Shown here piece by piece: positions 7,358-14,129 of a stretch of DNA of 19,997 bases. The stretch is from contig JBCCFC010000071.1 in NCBI GenBank assembly GCA_039029935.1, positions 1 through 19,997 of the forward strand. The letters are read 5' to 3'. Every line of letters starts with the position of its first letter. Position 1 is the stretch's first letter. The notes under the pieces are model-generated. The model searched no databases, had not been told where the DNA came from, and saw only the letters and a list, made by a program, of their open reading frames with translations. Both the position numbers and the translations under genes were made by a program. The stretch comes from G039029935 sp039029935 (GTDB taxonomy: Bacteria; Chloroflexota; Anaerolineae; Caldilineales; Caldilineaceae).

Positions 7358-7764
7358 AATCCAATAAGTTTTAGCAGATGTGGCCCAAAGATAAAGAGGG
7401 CGACCAGCAAACTACCTAACACCGCAAAGATCAATGCTCCCGCAGCCGTGTCTTTGGCAATCTTTGCAAGCGGATGAATGCCAGGTGAAACTAAATCGAC
7501 AACCGTTTCAACCGCCGTATTGACGGCCTCTAGCGCAAAGACGAGGCAGATGACCAGCGCAATGATAGCCCACTCCACATTGGTAATCTGGAACCACCAG
7601 CCACTAATCACACAGACGCAAACTGCGGCCAATTCTATCCATGCACTCTTTTGTGTCCGCAGCACATAGGCAACACCTTCTAGTGCCATGCGAAAGGCAT
7701 ACCAGCGGTTGGCAAAGAAATTTGTGGGCATCACAAATGGTTCACCAACTTGATGCTCGCCCAT
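7354..7764 (-). CDS. dgkA: DgkA-type diacylglycerol/undecaprenol kinase
   Basis: 136 residues from the ATG at 7764, which lies one base after the ybeY stop and has GAGGT seven bases upstream. An upstream ATG at 7803 is open but would overlap ybeY by 38 bases. The family core is clear: ALEAVNTAVETVVDLV (Glu79 and Glu86 region) and HPLAKIAKDTAAGAL with Lys104-Asp105, within three predicted membrane helices. DgkA-family enzymes use ATP to phosphorylate a membrane lipid alcohol: diacylglycerol in proteobacteria, undecaprenol in many Gram-positives. The substrate here cannot be read from sequence. Neighbouring ybeY is a very common partner of dgkA across bacteria. The stop codon overlaps that of the convergent plus-strand gene. 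Confidence 0.9.
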   Translation of the reverse strand: MGEHQVGEPFVMPTNFFANRWYAFRMALEGVAYVLRTQKSAWIELAAVCVCVISGWWFQITNVEWAIIALVICLVFALEAVNTAVETVVDLVSPGIHPLAKIAKDTAAGALIFAVLGSLLVALFIFGPHLLKLIGF

Positions 7765-7765
7765 C

Positions 7766-8353
7766 TCAATTACCTCGACCTGCTGCCAGTCCTGCATAGC
7801 CAAACTGTGCCAAAACCTCTTCTTTCACACTCCACATCACCGCTTCTTCATCTTGGGTCATATGATCATAACCAATCAAATGCAGCGTTCCATGCACCGC
7901 CAATAGCAATAATTCTGCCTCTAGTGTATTGCCATAGTGTATCGCTTGTTTTCGCACATAGGGGTAAGCAATCACAAGATCGCCTAAATACCAGCCAACC
8001 TCATCTTGAAGTTCCGGTGGTAATATAATATCCGTTGGCTGGTCCGTCTCTGCTTCATCTGAGCTGGGGAAACTTAGAATGTCTGTTGGTGCATCCACGT
8101 CGCGATAGGTTTTGTTTAGTTCTTGCGCGTAGTCATTATCAGTAATGACCAATGTCACCAATGTGGGTAACTCTGAAATGTGTCGATTCTCCGATGAAGG
8201 AACCCGCTCTAATCTCACCAATGTCTCATAGATTGCCTTCGCAATTTGATGCAGATTGACCTCTGGCTCACCGCGTAGCTCATCCATAAACGCATCATCC
8301 ACTTGAATGTCAACCAGACGATGAATGCGCTGATATTCCAAAACGTCATTCAT
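7766..8353 (-). CDS. ybeY: Endoribonuclease YbeY (rRNA maturation factor)
   Basis: 195 residues. The defining zinc motif HGTLHLIGYDH is present with His154, His158 and His164, preceded by the usual DVDAPTDILSFP segment that corresponds to the family's (T)DVLSFP motif. YbeY is a single-strand-specific, zinc-dependent endoribonuclease needed for 16S rRNA 3'-end maturation and late 70S quality control. The protein is slightly longer than E. coli YbeY (about 155 residues) because of an N-terminal extension and insertions between 50 and 80. The start ATG shares an ATGA overlap with the add stop, which implies translational coupling. It is the middle gene of the add-ybeY-dgkA unit. Confidence 0.95.
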   Translation of the reverse strand: MNDVLEYQRIHRLVDIQVDDAFMDELRGEPEVNLHQIAKAIYETLVRLERVPSSENRHISELPTLVTLVITDNDYAQELNKTYRDVDAPTDILSFPSSDEAETDQPTDIILPPELQDEVGWYLGDLVIAYPYVRKQAIHYGNTLEAELLLLAVHGTLHLIGYDHMTQDEEAVMWSVKEEVLAQFGYAGLAAGRGN

Positions 8354-9450
8354 AGAACCGTATCACCTATCTCTTTCTGTACCCATGCATCAAACTCCGC
8401 CAACGATTGCCGTTTTGTCTCATCTGGCAAGCCACTCGCTGCATAAGCGTTGCGCGCAATCCTCGCTAAATTTTGTCGGTCATAGCCAAACTCATTTGCC
8501 AGCACTTCATATTCTTGGCACAGCGTGGTGTTAAAAAGCGGTGGGTCATCGCTGTTTACGGTCAATGTCAAGCCCATACGGTCAAGATGCGGAAATGGAT
8601 GTTCCGCTAAACGCCGATAGACATGCAGGCAGATGTTGCTGGTTGGGTTGACCTCCAGAACGATATTGCGATCTTTCAAAATATGGAGTAGGTTGGGGTC
8701 TTCAATGGCGCGCACACCATGACCAATGCGCTCGGCCTTGAGTGCCTCAACCGCACCGCGCACACTGTTGGCCCCCTCCGTTTCACCTGCATGAGGAACC
8801 GACAGCAAACCTGCCGCACGTGCTTCCCCAAAAACAGAGGCATAAGGATGGGGCGGCGCACCATACTCATAGCCACCCACGCCAAGACCGACAACACCAC
8901 GCTGTTGACCCGCCAGCGCATATTCCAGTGTGCGGTTTGCTGGATAGGGATCATAACGCTCACCATGTTGAGATCGATATCCTTTGGGATAGCTGCTGTT
9001 GCGTGGAATATCAAAAACCCAGCGCATCTCTACACCAAAATCTTGTTTGGCTTGCGCCCGTCCCGCCTCTAGCCCCTCAAACAAATCGTCAATGGTCAGC
9101 CCTTTGTCCATCAAATCGGTATGGGTAAAGGCTGTAAAGGTCAGTTCACGATAGCGAATGTTTTGCGCATCCATGTCACGCCCACACTCATAGACAATGG
9201 TCGCAAAGTCTTCGGGTGTACGCAACAGCCCGCTGATGGTAAAATAGATTTCGACAAAGTGAGGAAAATCACGAAAGGCAAACCATGAACGTAACCCCTC
9301 TTCGGTATCGGCAGGTAATAGGTCTAAGGCATTGTGACGTTTTGCCAATGACAACACGGTGGCGGGTTCAATCGAGCCTTCCAGATGAATGTGAATTTCT
9401 GCTTTCGGCATTTTCTGGATAAACTGTGTTATGTTTGTCTCTTGATGCAT
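8350..9450 (-). CDS. add: Adenosine deaminase
   Basis: 366 residues from the ATG at 9450; a TTG two codons earlier is open but less likely, and AAAGAG precedes the ATG. This is a metal-dependent TIM-barrel hydrolase with the ADA signatures: HIHLEGS giving zinc ligands His20 and His22; VPHAGETEG with His220 and catalytic Glu223; ERIGHGVRAI; and LTVNSDDPPLFNTTL with Asp301-Asp302. It converts adenosine (and deoxyadenosine) to inosine in purine salvage. Some close relatives are adenine deaminases, but the NSDDPPLF form and length agree with the bacterial adenosine deaminase group; substrate is therefore likely but not certain. It is first in the operon with ybeY and dgkA and has its own promoter. 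Confidence 0.92.
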   Translation of the reverse strand: MHQETNITQFIQKMPKAEIHIHLEGSIEPATVLSLAKRHNALDLLPADTEEGLRSWFAFRDFPHFVEIYFTISGLLRTPEDFATIVYECGRDMDAQNIRYRELTFTAFTHTDLMDKGLTIDDLFEGLEAGRAQAKQDFGVEMRWVFDIPRNSSYPKGYRSQHGERYDPYPANRTLEYALAGQQRGVVGLGVGGYEYGAPPHPYASVFGEARAAGLLSVPHAGETEGANSVRGAVEALKAERIGHGVRAIEDPNLLHILKDRNIVLEVNPTSNICLHVYRRLAEHPFPHLDRMGLTLTVNSDDPPLFNTTLCQEYEVLANEFGYDRQNLARIARNAYAASGLPDETKRQSLAEFDAWVQKEIGDTVL

Positions 9451-9470
9451 AATCAACTCTTTATCAATTC

Positions 9471-9500
9471 TTTATACTTTACTCATGAAAGATTAATCAA
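9471..9500 (-). promoter_or_regulatory. Candidate sigma-70 promoter for add-ybeY-dgkA
   Basis: On the minus strand TTGATT (9500-9495), 18 bases, then TATAAA (9476-9471). The leader to the ATG at 9450 would be about 15 nt, with an AAAGAG ribosome site. Confidence 0.55.
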
Positions 9501-9603
9501 TGGCCGTTATACTCAGGATCGAATAGGAGGGTTGGGCGCTAGGAAATTATGGGATTGCTCTCCTATCATCGCAGCCCCTGTCCTGGCGCCTTTGCAACAT
9601 TGT

Positions 9604-9638
9604 ATTCTCGTAGATAGTCCTTTGTTGTCTACGAGAAT
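9604..9638. repeat. Inverted repeat with 11-bp arms in the divergent region
   Basis: ATTCTCGTAGA (9604-9614) is exactly repeated as the reverse complement TCTACGAGAAT (9628-9638) around a 13-base loop. No U-tract follows on either strand, so an operator or RNA hairpin is more likely than a terminator. It lies upstream of the add promoter. Confidence 0.75.
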
Positions 9639-9709
9639 GGGTATGTATCCACAGATTGTATCCTACTATAAGCATAGATGAAAAAAGAACTTCGCTCATA
9701 TCAAAAAAG

Positions 9710-9755
9710 TGTGCAAATCAATAATTGAACAAAAGCAAAATTATTGATTTGCACA
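9710..9755. repeat. Inverted repeat with 17-bp perfect arms before the HEXXH gene
   Basis: TGTGCAAATCAATAATT (9710-9726) and AATTATTGATTTGCACA (9739-9755) pair perfectly around a 12-base loop. Read on the minus strand the hairpin is followed by CTTTTTTG, so it could end leftward transcription; read on the plus strand it sits 37 bases before the start codon at 9793. Its role as terminator, operator or leader hairpin is undecided. Confidence 0.8.
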
Positions 9756-9792
9756 GGTTTACCGAAGATGAGTCAAGGAACTTATTGAAAAG

Positions 9793-11208
9793 ATGAAACA
9801 AGGATTCTTACGTCGATTAAGACGACTAACCTACATCGGGTTTAGCATATTTGTCTGGTGGTTTGCCCTCACCGCTGTCAATGCCAGTGTCCCCTCCACA
9901 AAACAGACCCAAGAAGCCGCATTTGCGATGACAGTTTCTGGATGGAATTTTGATCTAATTGGCTGGGAGGTCAAGGCGATCCGTGAAAAAATTCAGGCGT
10001 ATTGGACCCAACCAGCCGCCAAGGTTCCGCCAGCAGAATCTGCCCAATGGGTCGATGAATATATGGAACGAGCGCGCCAGATTGGTGGGCTAGAGGGTGA
10101 AATCAATCGCATACTCAGCGAAGATAACCAGAGCGGTAATGTTGATGCCCTCCAAAAAGAAGTGGATGCGCTGCGTCAGCAACAAGAGACAACCCGTGTC
10201 GCTGTCGAGCAAATCATCGAGCAGCAAGTTGAGTGGGCATTAGCAGATGAAGGCATTGGCGTGATAGAACGCACAGGGGTTGCCACACAAAGTATATGGC
10301 AAAGTTTGGGCTTAAAATTATGGCCCCCTGTCTATTTTGGCTTTGTCGAGCCACCCAAAAAAATGATCATCAGCCCGCGCGATCGGATTGAGACAATTTA
10401 TGGACGCATGGTCGGTGCCGAAATTCCACTGGAGGTCATTGAATCTAGTGAGAAAACCATCTATGACGAACACAACCTCAGTGCCTATATCACCAATATT
10501 GGCGGCTTGGGCGCCTATCCTGCAATGGTGGTAGACCGAGCCAGTCTTGAATGGGTACTCAGCACGGTTGCCCATGAATGGGTCCACAACTATCTCACCT
10601 TTTTTCCATTGGGCTTCAATTATCTAAAGAATGCCGAGATCATGACCATCAACGAAACTGTTGCCGATATTGTCGGCAATGAGATTGGTGATAAAGTGTT
10701 GCGCACCTTCTATCCCGACCTGATTCCACCCGATAGTATTCCTCCGCTCCGTTCCGCCCCCGCCATTGTGATTGATGGCGAAATTGAAGATGGTCTTGTG
10801 TTGTCTGCCCCAGTTGAATCACATCACTTTGATTTTGCCACCGAAATGCGCATGACACGTCTACAAGTAGACCGCTATCTCGAAGAAGGCAAAGTGGAGG
10901 AGGCCGAAGCCTATATGGAACAGCGACGGCAAGCCTTTGTCGAGCATGGCTACCCACTGCGCGTTCTCAACCAAGCCTATTTCGCCTTTCATGGTAGCTA
11001 TGGAACCAGCGCGGCCAGCACAGACCCAATTGGGCCGACGCTTAAACATTTGCGCGAATTATCACCCGACTTGAAGACGTTTTTGGTTCGAGTCCGTGAT
11101 TTGATGTCACTGTCTGAGATTGAAGCCGAGATTGAAGCAGAGATTGAAACTGCGATTAAGTCCGCAAACAATACTGAACTCATAGAATTTAATGGTTTTG
11201 CGAAATAG
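9793..11208 (+). CDS. Membrane-anchored HEXXH zinc-metallopeptidase-like protein
   Basis: 471 residues. A basic N-terminus precedes one hydrophobic segment (about 12-32, RLTYIGFSIFVWWFALTAV), a signal anchor or uncleaved signal. Residues about 95-148 are predicted coiled coil, rich in Glu/Gln. The peptidase signature is TVAHEWVHNYL with His261, Glu262 and His265. It is followed 23 residues later by NETVADIVGNEIGD, where Glu288 fits the third zinc ligand of gluzincin-type enzymes (ExxxD). The C-terminal part is helical and ends with an EIEAEIEAEIE repeat. It most likely acts outside the membrane on proteins or peptides; the substrate is unknown. I do not recognise a named family. AAGGAA lies about 13 bases before the ATG, a rather long spacing. 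Confidence 0.75.
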   Translation: MKQGFLRRLRRLTYIGFSIFVWWFALTAVNASVPSTKQTQEAAFAMTVSGWNFDLIGWEVKAIREKIQAYWTQPAAKVPPAESAQWVDEYMERARQIGGLEGEINRILSEDNQSGNVDALQKEVDALRQQQETTRVAVEQIIEQQVEWALADEGIGVIERTGVATQSIWQSLGLKLWPPVYFGFVEPPKKMIISPRDRIETIYGRMVGAEIPLEVIESSEKTIYDEHNLSAYITNIGGLGAYPAMVVDRASLEWVLSTVAHEWVHNYLTFFPLGFNYLKNAEIMTINETVADIVGNEIGDKVLRTFYPDLIPPDSIPPLRSAPAIVIDGEIEDGLVLSAPVESHHFDFATEMRMTRLQVDRYLEEGKVEEAEAYMEQRRQAFVEHGYPLRVLNQAYFAFHGSYGTSAASTDPIGPTLKHLRELSPDLKTFLVRVRDLMSLSEIEAEIEAEIETAIKSANNTELIEFNGFAK

Positions 11209-11224
11209 TGGTATAGCGCATAAC

Positions 11225-11253
11225 TTGCGTGTTCACTGGGTTAATGGTATTAT
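11225..11253 (+). promoter_or_regulatory. Candidate sigma-70 promoter for the GNAT gene
   Basis: TTGCGT (11225-11230), 17 bases, TATTAT (11248-11253), in the 78-base gap between the peptidase and GNAT genes. The start site would be near 11260, about 27 nt before the first possible ATG. Confidence 0.5.
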
Positions 11254-11286
11254 TGTCCAGGACAGTCAACAATTAGCATTTGTGTT

Positions 11287-12258
11287 ATGCATATGCGTGA
11301 AAGTGATGAAATTATGCAAGCTGTACAAACACCAAACCTACGACTCAGACCAATGGAACAAGCTGACTGGCCTGCCGTCGCTGAGTTGGTATACCTATCC
11401 ACTAATTACTGGTATGTTTCACATGGCCTATCTGAAATTTTTAGTGGCGACCCCATGTCTGCCATGCTCTTTTGTGAGGTCTACGAGGCACTCGACCCAG
11501 GTTGTTGCATCATGGCCGTACACCCCGAAACTGACCGATTAATGGGGTCCTGTTTCTATCACCCACGCGAAACACACTTTTCATTGGGTATTATGAATGT
11601 CCATCCAAACTATTTCGGTATGGGGGTCGCCCGCCAACTGCTAAACTTTATCATTGAACAAGCCGACGCTGCCCAAAAGCCAATTCGCCTTGTCTCCAGT
11701 GCCATGAATCTTGATTCATTCTCGTTATATACCCGCGCAGGCTTTGTCCCACGCGTCACCTATCAAGATATGTTTATCGAGGTACCCGAAAGTGGTTTTA
11801 ATCAGGAGATTGAAGGCAAAGAACATGTTCGCCCTGCCACATTGACTGACGTCCCCAAAATTGTTGCACTAGAAATGGAGTTAAGCCATATCTCGCGAGA
11901 GAAAGACCATCGCTATTTTGTCGAGAACCAAGCGGGCATTTGGCACGTTTCTGTCTATGAAAACGACGCTGGTGAATTAGACGGTTTCCTTGTCTCAGTC
12001 GCAGACCCTGGTAGCAATATGATTGGCCCAGGTGCTGCACGTACACAGGCACAAGCCGCAGCCCTAATTCATGCTGAACTGAACGTCAATCGTGGCCGCT
12101 CACCCGTCTTTCTTGTGCCGATGGATTGTGCTGAATTGGTGCAGACGCTCTATGCATGGGGGGCAAAAAACTGTGAGACCCATGTTCACCAAGTTCGCGG
12201 GGAGTTCAAACCCTTCACGGGGGTAGTGATGCCAACATTTATGCCAGAGACAGCTTGA
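11287..12258 (+). CDS. Tandem-domain GNAT N-acetyltransferase
   Basis: 323 residues from 11287; an ATG at 11314 (MQAVQTPNLRLRPM) is an equally good start because no strong ribosome site favours either. The N-terminal GNAT domain covers about 15-165, with the acetyl-CoA pyrophosphate loop in MNVHPNYFGMGVARQLLNF and the late-domain NLDSFSLYTRAGFVP. A second GNAT-like domain starts at about 180 (HVRPATLTDVPKIVALEME) and runs to the end, but its cofactor loop is degenerate (GPGAARTQAQAAAL) and it may be structural. Such two-domain proteins acetylate small molecules or protein amines; the substrate cannot be predicted. The gene is apparently monocistronic with its own promoter. Confidence 0.85.
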   Translation: MHMRESDEIMQAVQTPNLRLRPMEQADWPAVAELVYLSTNYWYVSHGLSEIFSGDPMSAMLFCEVYEALDPGCCIMAVHPETDRLMGSCFYHPRETHFSLGIMNVHPNYFGMGVARQLLNFIIEQADAAQKPIRLVSSAMNLDSFSLYTRAGFVPRVTYQDMFIEVPESGFNQEIEGKEHVRPATLTDVPKIVALEMELSHISREKDHRYFVENQAGIWHVSVYENDAGELDGFLVSVADPGSNMIGPGAARTQAQAAALIHAELNVNRGRSPVFLVPMDCAELVQTLYAWGAKNCETHVHQVRGEFKPFTGVVMPTFMPETA

Positions 12259-12259
12259 T

Positions 12260-12356
12260 AGTAGGCCAGTAATCAGTAGGCCAGTAGGTTGGTACCGACG
12301 CACCGAATACCGAATACCGAATACCGACCTACCGGATACCGACTTACCAGATACCC
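12260..12356. repeat. Degenerate short-repeat cluster forming an imperfect inverted repeat
   Basis: Two copies of AGTAGGCCAGTA (12260-12271, 12275-12286) are followed by three perfect tandem CGAATAC units (12304-12324) and variants CGACCTAC, CGGATAC, CGACTTAC and CAGATAC. The left part (12281-12295, CCAGTAGGTTGGTAC) is a near reverse complement of 12322-12335, so a long imperfect hairpin can form just behind the GNAT stop. No U-tract follows. Confidence 0.7.
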
Positions 12357-12401
12357 ATTCAGTCTCAAAACAGTCGTATGTATAACGATGCTATCCCGTG
12401 C

Positions 12402-12430
12402 TTGACCCAAACACGCCGCTGGCATATAAT
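12402..12430 (+). promoter_or_regulatory. Strong sigma-70 promoter for the bactofilin operon
   Basis: TTGACC (12402-12407), exactly 17 bases, TATAAT (12425-12430). This is the best promoter match in the window. Transcription would start near 12437, leaving about 280 nt of leader before the bactofilin ATG at 12716. Confidence 0.75.
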
Positions 12431-12436
12431 GCCATA

Positions 12437-12715
12437 AATGTGATGACAGTAATTTGAAATTAATCAGTTATTTTTGACATAAATGATATGCCCATCGCTT
12501 ACGAATCTAAATCAGGATATGATATAAACCTGAAGGGCATGAAATTGCAGGTGAATACAGATGAACGCAAATGAGGTTGATCTGTATTTTGTTGTGTTTA
12601 TTTGTGGTTATAATAAAATTAGGTTTATAACCTTTTACCTGCTGCAATCTGTAGGTTGCAACTTGCAACCTTGTAACCTGCACCCTATGTCAACTATATT
12701 TGTAATCGAGAGCTT
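12437..12715 (+). other. Long untranslated leader with several hairpins
   Basis: No convincing gene lies in these 280 bases. Inverted repeats are AATACAGAT/ATCTGTATT (12554-12562 with 12580-12588), followed by a T-rich stretch that makes it terminator-like; GGTTGCAAcTTGCAACC (12654-12670); and ATGCCC (12488-12493) with GGGCAT (12535-12540). GTTGCAA, GTAACC and TGCAACC motifs are repeated between 12650 and 12683. It does not match a riboswitch class that I recognise. Confidence 0.5.
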
Positions 12716-13606
12716 ATGTTTCGTCTTTTTAAAAAAACAGAAATGGATGCGATAGAAGTCATTATTGGCCCCCAATCTACCTTTAATGGTGTACTTCGCA
12801 GCGATACCAGTATCCGTATTGATGGTGCTGTTGAGGGTGGCTTTGTGGAAACACCAGCCAATGTCATTCTCACCGAAACCTCCTATGTTCAATGTGACAT
12901 TCACGCGAGGACGGTGAGCATTCGAGGAACGTATAATGGTGTTGTCAAAGCTGAACGTGTGGAACTGCTGGAAGGTAGTCAAGCGTATGGCACACTCAAT
13001 GTGGATACGTTCTTTATGGATGAAGGTGCATCACTCAATGCTGACCTGATCATTCAAGGAATACCACAAAATGTGACACCACCGATGATTGGACTTGGAT
13101 ACAGTCAGCCGCTTCTGGAACAAGATGATCAACAGTCAGATGTCTTAGCATTGCCTCATTTTAGCGTGGATGAATTATCGACCCGTCTACCTGTCGATAT
13201 GACCTTGGAAGATATCTTAAATTCACCAAATGGAGCCTATCAAAGTAATGGCAACGGAAATGGTGCATTACATCCATCACAGATACCATTACGCCCTGCC
13301 GCCGAAACAAACTTCCCCCCCCATATTCCAACGCCAACACCAACAAATCCACCACCAACAAATCCACCACCAATAAATCCACCACAAACAAATCGCCCAA
13401 GTGGACCACCATCCATTCCAGTTGTTAGCCCATTCCCTGCAAGTGGCCCACCCAAAACACCAACATATCAACCTATTTCTATCGAAGAGTTAGAAAATAA
13501 GGCGAACCAATCCAAGCAAATTCATTCAAATACACAAAATTCAAACAATATACATTCAAACAATACAAATTCAGATAGTATAAATTCAAACAGGGGAAAT
13601 GAATAA
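12716..13606 (+). CDS. Bactofilin (polymer-forming cytoskeletal protein)
   Basis: 296 residues. The bactofilin beta-helix domain is at about 12-117: VIIGPQSTFNGVLRSDTSIR, IDGAVEGGF, VILTETSYVQCDI, TVSIRGTYNGVVKAERVELLEGSQAYGTL and DLIIQGIP. These regular hydrophobic turns are the family hallmark. Bactofilins assemble without nucleotide into filaments at the inner membrane and guide cell shape, stalk or chromosome organisation in studied bacteria. The remaining 180 residues are an unusually long disordered tail: a Pro-rich part with TNPPP repeats (about 208-230) and an Asn/Ser-rich end (HSNNTNSDSINSN). The ribosome site is modest (GAGAG). The gene leads a tight operon with a thiol peroxidase (2-base gap) and plsY. 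Confidence 0.9.
   Translation: MFRLFKKTEMDAIEVIIGPQSTFNGVLRSDTSIRIDGAVEGGFVETPANVILTETSYVQCDIHARTVSIRGTYNGVVKAERVELLEGSQAYGTLNVDTFFMDEGASLNADLIIQGIPQNVTPPMIGLGYSQPLLEQDDQQSDVLALPHFSVDELSTRLPVDMTLEDILNSPNGAYQSNGNGNGALHPSQIPLRPAAETNFPPHIPTPTPTNPPPTNPPPINPPQTNRPSGPPSIPVVSPFPASGPPKTPTYQPISIEELENKANQSKQIHSNTQNSNNIHSNNTNSDSINSNRGNE
13336..13395 (+). repeat. In-frame 15-bp tandem repeat in the bactofilin tail
   Basis: Four consecutive 15-bp units close to ACCACCAACAAATCC encode a TNPPP/INPPQ series. The units differ by one to three bases. Confidence 0.8.
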
Positions 13607-13608
13607 TC

Positions 13609-14124
13609 ATGAGTGAACGCATTGTTACATTAAAAGGCGATATGAAATTTACACTCGGCGGTACACCCGTTAGTGCTGGTGACAAAGCAACGGATGTTGC
13701 ACTGGATAAAGGATTTGGCAACACCTTCAATCTTCTAGCCGACACGGCAGGTAAAGTACGTTTGGTGAGTGTCGTACCAAGCATTGATACTGGCATTTGT
13801 GCTGCACAGACCAAGCGTATGAGTGAAGAGGCGAGTTCCGCGGGTGACAACACTGCGTTTATCACTGTCAGTGCAGATTTGCCACCAGCACAAGGGCGCT
13901 GGGCAAGTGAAAACGGCGTAGATAATGTGACGCTGGCTTCTGATCACATGAGTATGGCTTTTGGCGAAGCCTATGGCACAACCATCAACGAACTGCGTAT
14001 GGAGCAACGTGCCATTTTTGTGATTGATGCTGATGATAACGTAAGCTATGCTGAGTACGTGCCAGAAATTGCTCAACATCCAGACTACGATGCGGCCCTT
14101 GCTGCACTCAAGGAAGCTGCGTAG
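13609..14124 (+). CDS. tpx: Thiol peroxidase (Tpx-type peroxiredoxin) lacking the resolving cysteine
   Basis: 171 residues, the usual Tpx length. Atypical 2-Cys peroxiredoxin signatures are present: PSIDTGICAAQTKRM with peroxidatic Cys64, VSADLPPAQGRWASENGV, EAYGTTI, RAIFVIDADDNVSYAEYVPEI and PDYDAALAALK. Tpx reduces hydrogen peroxide and alkyl peroxides in the cytoplasm, normally by forming a disulfide between Cys61 and Cys95 (E. coli numbering) that thioredoxin reduces. Here the position equal to Cys95 (RFC in E. coli) is Ala99 in RWAS, and Cys64 is the only cysteine in the protein. It must therefore be recycled by another thiol, or it may have lost turnover. It lies 2 bases behind bactofilin and 5 bases before plsY. 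Confidence 0.9.
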   Translation: MSERIVTLKGDMKFTLGGTPVSAGDKATDVALDKGFGNTFNLLADTAGKVRLVSVVPSIDTGICAAQTKRMSEEASSAGDNTAFITVSADLPPAQGRWASENGVDNVTLASDHMSMAFGEAYGTTINELRMEQRAIFVIDADDNVSYAEYVPEIAQHPDYDAALAALKEAA

Positions 14125-14129
14125 CTGTT

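Noticed and set aside
12304..12356. CRISPR-like array of CGAATAC units
   Set aside because: Units are 7-8 bp and directly adjacent, with no spacers and no cas genes nearby.
12474..12502. Second promoter starting TTGACA at 12474
   Set aside because: The -35 is perfect, but the hexamer at 17-base spacing is GCTTAC, and 16 or 18 bases are no better.
12561..12755. Short plus-strand frame in the bactofilin leader
   Set aside because: It runs into the bactofilin gene in another frame, with AT-driven hydrophobic sequence and no ribosome site; a leader peptide cannot be fully excluded but is unsupported.
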